From assembly GCF_026191675.1 (NCBI RefSeq), contig NZ_JAKRRY010000030.1, forward strand, positions 1 to 64,000: a stretch of 64,000 nt of DNA, in the 5' to 3' direction. Position numbers and translations under genes: made by a program. This document shows positions 34,572 to 43,116 of the stretch, in pieces (position 1 is the stretch's first letter; the number at the start of each line of letters is the position of its first letter). Source of the DNA: Vibrio qingdaonensis (lineage in GTDB: Bacteria; Pseudomonadota; Gammaproteobacteria; Enterobacterales; Vibrionaceae). Below the pieces are notes generated by a model. It was not told where the DNA came from and did not search any database. It worked only from the letters and a program-made list of their open reading frames with translations.

Positions 34572-34977
34572 AGGTGTGAGTCCATAGTTCAGGATTAATA
34601 ATAGAAGCGTACCGTTAGCCACGCTTCACAATATAAATATAGTACCGACTGAAGTTGTTGAAAAATCAGTCAGAAAAATGGAGGCGAAGAGTAGCATAAG
34701 TTGGGGGTTTTCGACAAGTGACAGAGCTTGACTGCTCAACGAGCGGCTACATGGAAAAACAAAAGAGAGGATAAAGACGAAAGGTAAAAAAAGGGTAAGG
34801 TTTGCGGCAAACGATTGCTTATTTATCAAGATGTTGTTTTTTAAGAGATAAAAAAGATTACAAAAAAGAGCGAAATTGATTGAATTATTCACGCAGCTGA
34901 TTAAAATCCGCGCCAACTTTTCAAGTTTAGTTGATGAACTGAACGACTTTTCTCAATCAAAGTAAGCAGGTTTTATC
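34572..34977. other. gmk / NCS2 permease divergent region
   Basis: A 406-bp AT-rich gap. It holds the PurR-like box at 34805-34820. An open frame of 96 codons on the minus strand looks non-coding (Leu/Phe-rich, no family, no RBS). Confidence 0.5.
34805..34820. promoter_or_regulatory. PurR-like operator upstream of the purine permease
   Basis: The palindromic core GCAAACGATTGC agrees with the E. coli PurR 16-mer ACGCAAACGTTTGCGT at 12 of 16 positions. It lies 158 bp before the GTG start of the NCS2 permease. PurR represses such permeases in E. coli, so the context fits. Binding is inferred. Confidence 0.55.
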
Positions 34978-36348
34978 GTGAGTGTTGATGTAGCAGGCAA
35001 AAGCCCAGCGAAAACTTCGTTAATTGAAACAACGTTTAAAATTTCTGAGCGTAAATCCACTATTGGTACCGAAGTGTATGCCGGATTTATTACCTTTCTC
35101 GCGATGAGCTACATCCTCGCCGTTAACCCGGCGATTTTAGGCGACATACCAGGTATGGACAGAGGCTCTGTCTTTACCGCGACAGCATTGGCGGCAGGTA
35201 TTGCGACTCTAATTATGGGCGTGTTTGGTAACTATCCAGTGATGCTAGCACCGGGCATGAGCATGAACGGCTTCTTTAAAGGCATGCTATTAAGTGGCTC
35301 TGTTGCATTGGTCTGGCATGAAGCGTTATTGGGGATTTTCTTTTCCGGCGTGATTTATCTCATTCTATCGATGACAAAAATACGCAAAGCGATGATTGAG
35401 TCTATCCCAGAAGATTTAAAACTCGCCATTACCGTTTCTCTTGGTTTGTTTATTGCTTTCCTTGGCCTAAAGAATGCGGGAATTATTGTTTCAAACCCAT
35501 TTATTTTGGTCAGTATGGGCGATATTTCAGACCCGAAAGTGATCATCGCTTACATCAGTATTTTTGTGGCGCTTGGCTGCATGGTGCGTGATATTAAATT
35601 AGCAACGTTCATTTCGTTTATCTCTGCGATTGTTCTAACGGTGTTAGCCGATACCTTCATGGGCACATCAAACGCCCCATTGCCGGATCAATTGGTGTCG
35701 ATGCCGCCGAGTATGGCTGGCAGTTTTGGCGCCATTTTTGATATCTCTGGTTTAACGGCAGAAAAGATGTTCGATCTGCTGTTTATTGTGATTATCTTCC
35801 TAATTGTTGATTTCTTTGATGGCTTGAGCACCATTGTTGGTGTCGGTAAAGACGCGGGCATTATCGATAAAGACGGCAAAGTGCCGAATGCACGCTCTGC
35901 ACTCGTGGCTGATGCTGGTGGTACGGTGATTGGTTCTATTTTGGGCACCACGTCTATTACCGCATTTTCTGAATCGGGTATCGCTTCCTCCCAAGGCGCA
36001 AGAACCGGTTTAGCAGCAGTGGTTGTAGCAGGACTTTTCTTCCTATCCTTGTTCTTATACCCACTGTTCTCGGTATTCTCGGCAGCGATGGTTGCCCCTG
36101 CCATGGTGGTTGTGGGTATTTATATGATTGGCCGCCTAGGGCAGATTGATTGGGAAAAGAAAGAATCCCGTATCGCGGCCTTCTTTACCATCATGTTCAC
36201 CGTGCTGAGCTTCTCACCAGCCAACGGCATGGCAATGGGCTTTATTAGCTACGCCTTTACCATGGTTGTCGCCGGCAAGCGCAAAGAAGTACATCCAGTT
36301 ATTTTTGTTCTATGTGCGTTGTTTATGACGTATTTGTTGTTGCTGTAG
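34978..36348 (+). CDS. NCS2/AzgA-type adenine, guanine or hypoxanthine permease
   Basis: Proton-coupled nucleobase importer of the inner membrane. The 456-aa product has about 12-14 hydrophobic helices and the family motifs EVYAGFITFLAMSYILAVNP (about 32-51), MLAPGMSMNGFF, FDGLSTIVGV and GTTSITAFSESG (the substrate-site Glu). It starts at GTG 34978 with AGG 8 bp upstream. Substrate choice within the purines cannot be read with certainty. The PurR-like box upstream supports a purine. Confidence 0.9.
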   Translation: MSVDVAGKSPAKTSLIETTFKISERKSTIGTEVYAGFITFLAMSYILAVNPAILGDIPGMDRGSVFTATALAAGIATLIMGVFGNYPVMLAPGMSMNGFFKGMLLSGSVALVWHEALLGIFFSGVIYLILSMTKIRKAMIESIPEDLKLAITVSLGLFIAFLGLKNAGIIVSNPFILVSMGDISDPKVIIAYISIFVALGCMVRDIKLATFISFISAIVLTVLADTFMGTSNAPLPDQLVSMPPSMAGSFGAIFDISGLTAEKMFDLLFIVIIFLIVDFFDGLSTIVGVGKDAGIIDKDGKVPNARSALVADAGGTVIGSILGTTSITAFSESGIASSQGARTGLAAVVVAGLFFLSLFLYPLFSVFSAAMVAPAMVVVGIYMIGRLGQIDWEKKESRIAAFFTIMFTVLSFSPANGMAMGFISYAFTMVVAGKRKEVHPVIFVLCALFMTYLLLL

Positions 36349-36550
36349 CATTAAGTCCGAAGGCTATTTAAAAACGGATAAAAGAGATTCTAGGATGAAT
36401 TCGCTATAGTTTTTTCATACGTGATTGCAGCGAGGAACGAGAGTTATTGAGTTCTTCTTTTGTCTAACCTTATCGGGACTAGCCCTTATTCTAACGAAGT
36501 AAGTTCCTTAAACTACCTTACCTACGTTATACGTCGCGATATATGATTGA

Positions 36551-36590
36551 CTGACCTTCCCTAAATTGTCTGGGGAGGTCAGTTTATTCT
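36551..36590 (+). terminator. terminator downstream of the NCS2 permease
   Basis: An 11-bp stem CTGACCTTCCC/GGGGAGGTCAG with one G-T pair, followed by TTTATTCTT. It lies 203 bp after the permease stop and 16 bp before the stop of the convergent pyruvyl transferase gene. Confidence 0.7.
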
Positions 36591-36605
36591 TGGGACTGGT
36601 AGTCG

Positions 36606-37661
36606 TTATTGACTAAGTGCCTTTGTTATAAGTGGTAAGTATAATGCTTCGACAGCATGTCTGTGCTTTAGTAACGCTTCACTCTTGTCTGAAATATCGT
36701 TAATGGTGCTATCGATCAAGGCGATAAAGTCTTCAGTACTAGTGTCAAGGGTAACCATTTCAGCTAGAAAGCCTTTGACTGTACTTGCGCGAGGGTCGTG
36801 CGCTATCATAATACCTGGAGTGCCTTGTGAGGCACACATACCAATCCCATGAACTCGATAACCGATTATCAAATCGTATTCAGAGAAGATATCGCGATAG
36901 TCTTTGGCATCAAAAGAGTAGCGAAGTGTTTCATTTGGGAAGTCTTTTTGGAACTCTGAAAGCTCATCAATATAGTGTGCTACAAATTCTATCTCGTAGT
37001 CTTTACTGTATTTCTCTAAGATAGCTCGGTAGTTCTTCATCATAAAACTGTAAGTATCTTGAGATATATTATTGCAAGCAACAGCACTCGCTGTTCCATA
37101 CAAGATCCCTATTTTTTTTACTTTATTGACTTTTCTATATTCCGGACTTGAAAATAAGGCAGGGCAGGGCAGCTGGTGTGCTCCTAATTCTTTAAGCCCC
37201 TGATAGCTGTCGTTGTCTCGACACGTAATGAGCTTGGCTTGTTTGAATACATCCTCTTCATCTTCAGAAAAACTTTCATCCCCAAAAATAACTGGACTGC
37301 TGGTTCCTAGCCCCATGAATAAGGTAGGTAGCTTATATTCAAGTATCGAACTGTAGAGCTTTCTAGTTCTTAAGCCCCGCCACTCAGGAGACCCTGCAAA
37401 TACTGCAATATCAGCGTAGTCCATCGGAGTTCGTTCTTTCACAGAGTTATCGAGGAATTTCTCCACAAAATCTTTCCCAAGCGTGTTGTCGATTCTCTTG
37501 ATGAAGTCATACTTGCGTGCACGTCTAATCTGCGGGTTTCTGTTGAAAATTATGGGGTTGTGTTTTCCAATAACCTTCTCTAGTAGGTATTGAGTTCCCA
37601 TCAAGATAAATTCATCACCTGGATTCCATTGACGAGTAGTGCAGTAAACGACATTTTTCAT
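36606..37661 (-). CDS. Polysaccharide pyruvyl transferase family protein
   Basis: Family enzymes add ketal pyruvate to sugars of exopolysaccharides or cell-wall polymers, using phosphoenolpyruvate. The 351-aa product starts MKNVVYCTTRQWNPGDEFILMG, with the typical GD..IL.G motif, and near residue 265 has IIGYRVHGIGMCASQGTPGI-like sequence, the conserved R-HG site. No signal peptide or membrane helix. It stands alone with no sugar genes next to it, and is more AT-rich than yicC and the permease, so it may be a transferred gene. Confidence 0.8.
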   Translation of the reverse strand: MKNVVYCTTRQWNPGDEFILMGTQYLLEKVIGKHNPIIFNRNPQIRRARKYDFIKRIDNTLGKDFVEKFLDNSVKERTPMDYADIAVFAGSPEWRGLRTRKLYSSILEYKLPTLFMGLGTSSPVIFGDESFSEDEEDVFKQAKLITCRDNDSYQGLKELGAHQLPCPALFSSPEYRKVNKVKKIGILYGTASAVACNNISQDTYSFMMKNYRAILEKYSKDYEIEFVAHYIDELSEFQKDFPNETLRYSFDAKDYRDIFSEYDLIIGYRVHGIGMCASQGTPGIMIAHDPRASTVKGFLAEMVTLDTSTEDFIALIDSTINDISDKSEALLKHRHAVEALYLPLITKALSQ

Positions 37662-38037
37662 TTATGTAACCTGTTTTATTGGGATTGAGTTTTGCGATGT
37701 GAAAGGATTACTAGACTGTGATGCCAAAACTACCAGTGTAAGAGGAAGTCTAGTTGTTAGCGTACAAATCAGTCAGAGGCACATAGTTTAGGATAGCTAA
37801 TTCCATTAACTTTCGTCAAGAGGTTTAGAATGGATGATTTTCGCGGAGAGCCTATTATAGCTTGAGTCTTAATTCATTCGGTACATAACTTATAGCTAGC
37901 AGGTAGTATTCATATTGGCAAATCACCGTTTCAATGTAACAACCTTCTAAACTACAGGGTTGTTACATTGAAGCTAAATTATGTCAATCAAGCTGGGCGG
38001 TTTGTAAGTGTTGATATGACGGTGAATAAAACCTATA
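37662..38037. other. 376-bp gap with a perfect inverted repeat
   Basis: No gene seen. Arms TCAATGTAACAACC (37931-37944) and GGTTGTTACATTGA (37958-37971) are perfect over 14 bp with a 13-nt loop and no T-run on either side, so this is not a plain terminator. It may be an operator or a remnant of a mobile element. Confidence 0.55.
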
Positions 38038-38904
38038 TTATTCAATATTCTGAATTTGCTCACGCATTTGCTCAATCAATACCTTAAGCTCAACACCTGA
38101 TGCGGTGATGTCTGTGCTGATGGATTTTGATGCTAGCGTATTAGACTCACGGTTGAACTCTTGCATCATGAAGTCTAAACGACGGCCACATGCGCCACCT
38201 TTTTTCATGATAGCGGTGGTTTCTTTTACGTGAGAATCCAAACGGTCGAGCTCTTCAGCAACATCTGACTTTTGTGCCAGTAAAATTAATTCTTGCTCTA
38301 CGCGACTCGCGTCTAAATCTACTTTTGCATCTTCAAACTTACCCAGTAAACGCTCACGTTGCCATTCAATGATTTCAGGCATACGAGCGCGCACTTTGAC
38401 AACTTCGCTTGTGATGGCTTCTAGGCGTTGGTCAATGAGGGCCTTCATATTGCTGCCTTCGCTTGCACGCGCATCAATAAAGTCGCTTAATGCGGCTTCA
38501 AAGCCTGTGAGCAACTCTTTGTTGATGGTATCCATGTCTTGCTCAGGAGTTTCCATCACACCAGGCCAATTCATCACTTGGAATGGGTTAAGGCGGCTTT
38601 CTTCACCGGTTAGGCTCATGACTTGTTTCGCAGCGTTGATAACCTGAGTAGCAAGCGCTTCGTTAATATTAAGCTCTGTCTTTGCGGCAGGGTTGGCTTC
38701 AAAACGTAGGTTACATTCAACTTTTCCGCGCGCTAGGCGTTTACGGAAGCGCTCACGAAGTACAGGTTCAAGGCCTCTAAACTGCTCTGGAAGGCGGAAG
38801 TAGGTTTCCAGGTAACGTTGGTTTACTGAGCGGATTTCCCAAACGGCGCTGCCCCAGTCACCTTTAACTTCTTTACGAGCGTAAGCGGTCATGCTGTAGA
38901 TCAT
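38038..38904 (-). CDS. yicC: YicC family endoribonuclease
   Basis: E. coli YicC is an endoribonuclease implicated in small-RNA turnover. The 288-aa product (E. coli 287) has the YicC N-terminal domain (MIYSMTAYARKEV, WEIRSVNQRYLE, about 1-155) and the C-terminal DUF1732 part (CGRRLDFMMQEFNRESNTLASKS split over about 240-265, ending GVELKVLIEQMREQIQNIE). It diverges from rph, as in E. coli. A heptamer array lies between the two starts. Confidence 0.95.
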   Translation of the reverse strand: MIYSMTAYARKEVKGDWGSAVWEIRSVNQRYLETYFRLPEQFRGLEPVLRERFRKRLARGKVECNLRFEANPAAKTELNINEALATQVINAAKQVMSLTGEESRLNPFQVMNWPGVMETPEQDMDTINKELLTGFEAALSDFIDARASEGSNMKALIDQRLEAITSEVVKVRARMPEIIEWQRERLLGKFEDAKVDLDASRVEQELILLAQKSDVAEELDRLDSHVKETTAIMKKGGACGRRLDFMMQEFNRESNTLASKSISTDITASGVELKVLIEQMREQIQNIE

Positions 38905-39024
38905 GAAATGATTCCCTTGGATTCAATAAATGTGTTCAAACTGCACTCATGGTAGCACAGTTTAAAAAGATGGCTCTAGGTAAAAGACGGTCCTAGGCCC
39001 TTGGGGTCAAGCGAACTATCTTCT

Positions 39025-39080
39025 ACCAAGGACCAAGGACCAAGGACCAAGGACCAAGGACCAAGCACCAAGGACCAAGC
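39025..39080. repeat. tandem array, ACCAAGG x8
   Basis: Eight 7-bp units; units 6 and 8 have C at the last position (ACCAAGC). A degenerate flank GACGGTCCTAGGCCC lies at about 38987-39000. The last partial unit runs into the candidate rph -35 box. The unit is the reverse complement of GGTCCTT, used at 48287 and 60640. Confidence 0.97.
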
Positions 39081-39083
39081 ACC

Positions 39084-39112
39084 TAGACCCATACTCCCTT
39101 CTCCGCTATAAT
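39084..39112 (+). promoter_or_regulatory. candidate rph-pyrE promoter touching the tandem array
   Basis: TAGACC (39084-39089), 17 bp, then a perfect TATAAT (39107-39112), 42 bp before the rph start. The -35 begins 3 bp after the last array unit. Confidence 0.6.
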
Positions 39113-39153
39113 CTTCGCCCAACCAAACCCCTCCCTTACTGAAGGTAATGTCC

Positions 39154-39870
39154 ATGCGTCCAAATGACCGCGCAGCAGAGCAAGTGCGCCCAATTACAAT
39201 TACTCGCAACTATACTGCTTATGCTGAAGGCTCTGTTCTTGTCGAGTTTGGCAATACCAAAGTGTTGTGTAATGCCACCGTGGAAGAAAATGTCCCGCGT
39301 TGGTTAAAAGGCAAAGGTAAGGGCTGGGTAACCGCTGAATACGGTATGTTGCCACGTTCAACGCATTCAAGAATGCGCCGTGAAGCCGCAAGCGGTAAGC
39401 AGGGTGGCCGTACCATGGAAATTCAACGCCTGATTGCTCGTAGCTTACGTGCCGTTGTAGACCTAGAGTCAATGGGCGAAATCATGGTCACCGTTGACTG
39501 TGATGTTATTCAAGCGGACGGTGGCACTCGTACTGCTGCTATTTCTGGCGCAAGTGTGGCAATGGCGGATGCGTTTGCTCACTTAGTGAAGAAAGGCTCC
39601 TTGAAAGCGAACCCAATGAAGAGCCACGTAGCGGCAGTGTCGGTAGGCATTCTTGGTGAAAACATCTTTTGCGACCTAGAGTACGTAGAAGATTCAGCCG
39701 CTGATACCGATATGAACGTGGTGATGACTGAAGATGGTCGCATGATTGAAATTCAAGGTACCGCAGAAGGCGAACCATTCTGTCATGAAGAGTTAATGGC
39801 GTTGCTGGAGTCGGCGAAAAACGGCATTGCCGAGATCGTCACCGCTCAGAAGGCGGCGTTAGAAGATTAG
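39154..39870 (+). CDS. rph: Ribonuclease PH
   Basis: Phosphorolytic 3'-5' exonuclease that trims tRNA 3' ends. The 238-aa product (E. coli 238) starts MRPNDRAAEQVRPITITRNY and keeps TMEIQRLIARSLRA, DCDVIQADGGTRTA and the phosphate-site region. The ATG at 39154 was chosen over one 6 bp upstream because AAGG is then 8 bp away (only 2 bp for the other) and the family starts there. The gene looks intact, unlike the frameshifted rph of E. coli K-12. It leads into pyrE through an attenuator-like hairpin. Confidence 0.97.
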   Translation: MRPNDRAAEQVRPITITRNYTAYAEGSVLVEFGNTKVLCNATVEENVPRWLKGKGKGWVTAEYGMLPRSTHSRMRREAASGKQGGRTMEIQRLIARSLRAVVDLESMGEIMVTVDCDVIQADGGTRTAAISGASVAMADAFAHLVKKGSLKANPMKSHVAAVSVGILGENIFCDLEYVEDSAADTDMNVVMTEDGRMIEIQGTAEGEPFCHEELMALLESAKNGIAEIVTAQKAALED

Positions 39871-39880
39871 TATTTAAATG

Positions 39881-39905
39881 GCTCCCATAAGGGGGCTATT
39901 TTTTT
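39881..39905 (+). terminator. rph-pyrE attenuator-like terminator
   Basis: Stem GCTCCC/GGGGGC (39881-39896) followed by a T-rich run, beginning 11 bp after the rph stop codon. In E. coli pyrE is controlled by UTP-sensitive attenuation at this place, with rph translation coupled to polymerase; the layout here matches. Confidence 0.8.
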
Positions 39906-39944
39906 GTGCATAACGCACACTGAATAACTGTTAAAAAGATAACC

Positions 39945-40017
39945 GTCATCCCCTTAAAAATGGGATCTCACAAAGCGCATGACTCGCTTTGGACGATCCC
40001 ATTTTTAAGGGGATGAC
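39945..40017. repeat. 73-bp inverted repeat (MITE/REP-like) between rph and pyrE
   Basis: Two perfect 23-bp arms (39945-39967 and 39995-40017) that begin GTCATCCCC and end GGGATC, around a core holding a second hairpin CAAAGCG/CGCTTTG. The GTCATCC...GGATC frame is shared with the palindromes at 28134-28217. It ends 23 bp before the pyrE start codon. Confidence 0.9.
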
Positions 40018-40040
40018 GAACACAACAAAAGAGAGAAAAC

Positions 40041-40682
40041 ATGAAAGCATACCAGCGTGATTTTATTGAATTTGCCTTAGAAAAAGAAGTGCTAAAGTTT
40101 GGTGAGTTTACCCTTAAGTCAGGTCGTAAAAGTCCTTATTTCTTTAACGCTGGTCTTTTCAATACAGGCCGTGATCTTGCGCGTTTAGGTCGCTTCTACG
40201 CAGCGGCACTTGCGGACTCTGCCATTCAATATGATGTGCTATTTGGCCCAGCATACAAAGGTATCCCTATCGCGACAACAACAGCCGTAGCACTTGCCGA
40301 TCACTATGATGTTGACACGCCTTACTGTTTTAACCGTAAAGAAGCGAAAACGCACGGTGAAGGCGGCAGTCTAGTAGGTAGCCCACTCGAAGGCCGTATT
40401 ATGCTGGTGGATGACGTAATCACCGCCGGTACGGCAATTCGTGAGTCGATGGAAATCATCAAAGCGAACGGCGCCGATCTTGCGGGTGTATTGGTTGCCA
40501 TTGATCGCCAAGAAAAAGGTAAAGGCGAGTTGTCTGCGATTCAAGAAGTGGAGCGTGACTTTGGTTGTGCCGTCATTTCTATCGTGAGCTTAACGGACTT
40601 AATCACTTACCTAGAAGACAAAGGCGACAATACTGAGCACCTTGAAGCGGTGAAAGCGTATCGTGCTGAGTACGGTATCTAA
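40041..40682 (+). CDS. pyrE: Orotate phosphoribosyltransferase
   Basis: Joins orotate and PRPP to give OMP in pyrimidine synthesis. The 213 residues equal E. coli PyrE. The PRPP loop MLVDDVITAGTA is at about 119-130, and FGPAYKGIPIATTTAVAL and the catalytic loop (FNRKEAKTHGEGG) are intact. The RBS is weak (GAGAG), and the 73-bp inverted repeat lies just upstream. Control probably comes from the attenuator after rph. Confidence 0.98.
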   Translation: MKAYQRDFIEFALEKEVLKFGEFTLKSGRKSPYFFNAGLFNTGRDLARLGRFYAAALADSAIQYDVLFGPAYKGIPIATTTAVALADHYDVDTPYCFNRKEAKTHGEGGSLVGSPLEGRIMLVDDVITAGTAIRESMEIIKANGADLAGVLVAIDRQEKGKGELSAIQEVERDFGCAVISIVSLTDLITYLEDKGDNTEHLEAVKAYRAEYGI

Positions 40683-40750
40683 TCTGGCGCTACGGTTGAA
40701 CTCGCTGTTATGGTTTAACCCATAACTACAGTTTAAATGAACGAAACAAA

Positions 40751-40777
40751 AAAAGGTCTGAATACTCAGACCTTTTT
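40751..40777. terminator. bidirectional terminator, pyrE / ArnT-like gene
   Basis: Stem AAAAGGTCTGA/TCAGACCTTTT with an ATAC-type loop between convergent genes; A-run on one side and T-run on the other. Confidence 0.9.
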
Positions 40778-40805
40778 CATGTGCGCGGTTTATTAACGTC
40801 GTGCG

Positions 40806-42206
40806 TTACTCTGGTGTTTTACAGAGAATAGCCACACGGTCAAAGTTTTCTGCTACCGTATCACTACATTGATAGCGCTCTTGGTAAGGTGCAAAATCAC
40901 GCTCGGCGCGTTCTTTATAAGTGATTAAGTAGAACTCGTTGTGCCCAACAAGTTGGTCATCTGATTTCAATTGCTTGGCTTGCCCAAAGCTATAAAACTG
41001 ACCAGAGTACGAACGAGGTCGGAAGTAGAAGGTTTTTACTTCTGGGTCGAGCTCAGCAATCAGCCTTTTGTCACTGTTGTCGGCAACCTTTCCTGTCGCA
41101 AGAAGGTAGGTGGCGGCAATCAGAGCAACAGGCACAATGAGAGCGGCGATAGACAGCCAAAGCATATCTTTCTTTTTCCAGAAAATAGCAATAAGCAGTG
41201 CCACACCAGAGGTACCCGGTAGTACATAGGTCGGTAGAATATTACTAGAAACCGTAAACAAAACTAATGGCGACAGTGCCCACCAAAGGGCAAAACTACT
41301 AAAACCATGGTTTTGCTTAGCTTGTTCAAGACCAAACTTGGCTCTAACCAGCATTAATACTGGTAAAATAAGTGACCACGGCAAAACGGCTAACACCCAA
41401 AAGAACCAGATTTTGCCTTTAGGCTCTTGGTGGCCTGAGCCATAGAGATCGCCTGTCCAACCCGGTTCAACAAAGCGCTTAAAATGCTCACCAACAATAA
41501 AGTAATCAATAAAGCCCGGCGTTGCTTGTTCTGCCATTAAGTACCAAGGCAAAGCAATCACTAGCATCAACAACGTACCTTTGATCAGCGGGAAGCGACG
41601 CCATAGTTCAACAAATGCGCCAATGATGCCGTGTTGAATCACCATCCAAGGGAAGACGGCCAGACCAAAGAGCACAATGGCAACCGGCCCTTTCGCGAGT
41701 AGACCGACAGCAAGACCAATGAACCCGATATAGCCCATGAAGGTTTCGCCACGCCAACATTGGTAAAAACCAATCATCGCCATTGCAAGGCCTAAGGTCA
41801 GCGCCATGTCGGTCATGACGGCGCCAGCAGAAATAGAGAACACCAATGTGGTCGAGAGTACGACAGCCGCCACTAGCGGGTTGTAGCCATTTTTCTTGGC
41901 AAACCACGCGGTACCAATCACCACTAAGACACCAGCAATCCAATGAGGGAAGCGTAGGGTAAATTCAGATAAACCAAACAGTTCAACGCTGACCGCGCTC
42001 ATCCAAGTAAAGAGTGGTGGCTTGCCCCAGAAAGGGACGCCGTAGTCGTAAAGGGGCGTGAGCCAATTCCCCGTTTCCACCATTAAACGAGCCATTTCAC
42101 CGTATCGAGACTCGGTGGTATCCATCAAAGGATAGAGGCCTAGCGTCAACAAGCGAATGACTAACGCGCCAATCAGCAAAATCCAAAGGGTGCGCCCTTT
42201 AGCCAT
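40806..42206 (-). CDS. ArnT-like integral membrane glycosyltransferase (GT83/PMT superfamily)
   Basis: Members transfer sugars from polyprenyl phosphate donors; ArnT itself adds aminoarabinose to lipid A. The 466-aa product has about ten to twelve hydrophobic helices and the N-terminal periplasmic loop YPLMDTTESRYGEMAR, which carries the conserved Asp/Glu-x-Arg residues, followed by WGKPPLFTW. It is shorter than ArnT (550 aa) in its C-terminal part. No aminoarabinose pathway genes (arnA, arnB) are near, so the sugar and acceptor are uncertain. It is next to coaD at the edge of the LPS locus. Confidence 0.85.
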   Translation of the reverse strand: MAKGRTLWILLIGALVIRLLTLGLYPLMDTTESRYGEMARLMVETGNWLTPLYDYGVPFWGKPPLFTWMSAVSVELFGLSEFTLRFPHWIAGVLVVIGTAWFAKKNGYNPLVAAVVLSTTLVFSISAGAVMTDMALTLGLAMAMIGFYQCWRGETFMGYIGFIGLAVGLLAKGPVAIVLFGLAVFPWMVIQHGIIGAFVELWRRFPLIKGTLLMLVIALPWYLMAEQATPGFIDYFIVGEHFKRFVEPGWTGDLYGSGHQEPKGKIWFFWVLAVLPWSLILPVLMLVRAKFGLEQAKQNHGFSSFALWWALSPLVLFTVSSNILPTYVLPGTSGVALLIAIFWKKKDMLWLSIAALIVPVALIAATYLLATGKVADNSDKRLIAELDPEVKTFYFRPRSYSGQFYSFGQAKQLKSDDQLVGHNEFYLITYKERAERDFAPYQERYQCSDTVAENFDRVAILCKTPE

Positions 42207-42379
42207 GATTTTCTACTCCTACAACATCAAAAAACGGTCGGTAATTATTACCGCGGTCGCAAAGTGGTGAAGTCTCACACACTATGTTTGCTATCGTCAA
42301 CAACTTGTCTGGCAAACAAAGGTTAAGTTTGGCTCAAAATGTGTCAGTTGGAAAATAGCATAGATATACATGAATTTAA

Positions 42380-42874
42380 TCAGACCACTTTTTTCGCGTT
42401 TAGTGCGGTTTCTACCAGTTTTGGCACAAATTGACTGACGTCACCGCCGTGGATCGCGACTTCTCGTACTAAGGTTGAGGAAATAAAAGCATGCTCTTCT
42501 GCTGGAGTTAAGAACACACTCTCAAGGCCCGGCATGAGGCGGCGGTACATATTGGTGAGGCCAAATTCGTACTCAAAATCGACGGTGGTTCGCAGACCAC
42601 GAATGAGGACGTTAGCTTGCTCGGTTTTAGCAAAATCCACCAGCAATCCAGAAAACCCTTTTGTAGACACGTTATCCAGATGTGCCGTTGTAGCTTGCGT
42701 AAAGTGTACGCGTTCGTCTAACGTAAACATGGTGTTTTTGCTTGGGCTGGCGGCGATGGCGATAATCACTTCATCAAACATCGTCGCGGCACGTTCGATG
42801 AGATCAAGGTGACCGTTAGTAATAGGATCAAAGGTACCAGGGTAGACCACTCGAGAAAGGCGTTTTTGTGTCAC
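42380..42874 (-). CDS. coaD: Phosphopantetheine adenylyltransferase
   Basis: Fourth step of coenzyme A synthesis, 4'-phosphopantetheine + ATP to dephospho-CoA. The 164-aa product (E. coli 159) has the nucleotidyltransferase motif GTFDPITNGHLDLIERA at about 13-29 and the ISSTLVREVA motif near 130. coaD (kdtB) marks the left border of LPS core clusters in many gammaproteobacteria and does so here. Confidence 0.98.
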   Translation of the reverse strand: MTQKRLSRVVYPGTFDPITNGHLDLIERAATMFDEVIIAIAASPSKNTMFTLDERVHFTQATTAHLDNVSTKGFSGLLVDFAKTEQANVLIRGLRTTVDFEYEFGLTNMYRRLMPGLESVFLTPAEEHAFISSTLVREVAIHGGDVSQFVPKLVETALNAKKVV

Positions 42875-43116
42875 GATATCAGCTCTGTATAAGGGTTTTA
42901 TTTAGTGTAACACTTTATCGCTCATTCCTTTTTATTGGCACGCGGTTTTCTTCATTGGAGAAGAGGTTTTTCATTACTGAGCATTGAACTCATAATAAAT
43001 ACGATAAGGGTAAGGGTAACAGTTATCATGCGCGCCACGAGTTGCTATTATTCGATAGTCAGTTGGCGTAGTACCGTTTGGTGTAATATCGCTTAGAAAA
43101 TAAAAAGAGATGCTTG

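Noticed and set aside
34626..34916. 96-codon frame on the minus strand between gmk and the NCS2 permease
   Set aside because: Composition is that of translated AT-rich spacer, there is no RBS or recognisable family, and it overlaps the PurR-like site region.
35688..36104. 138-codon frame antisense to the NCS2 permease
   Set aside because: Ala/Pro/Thr-rich shadow of the permease's membrane-helix codons.
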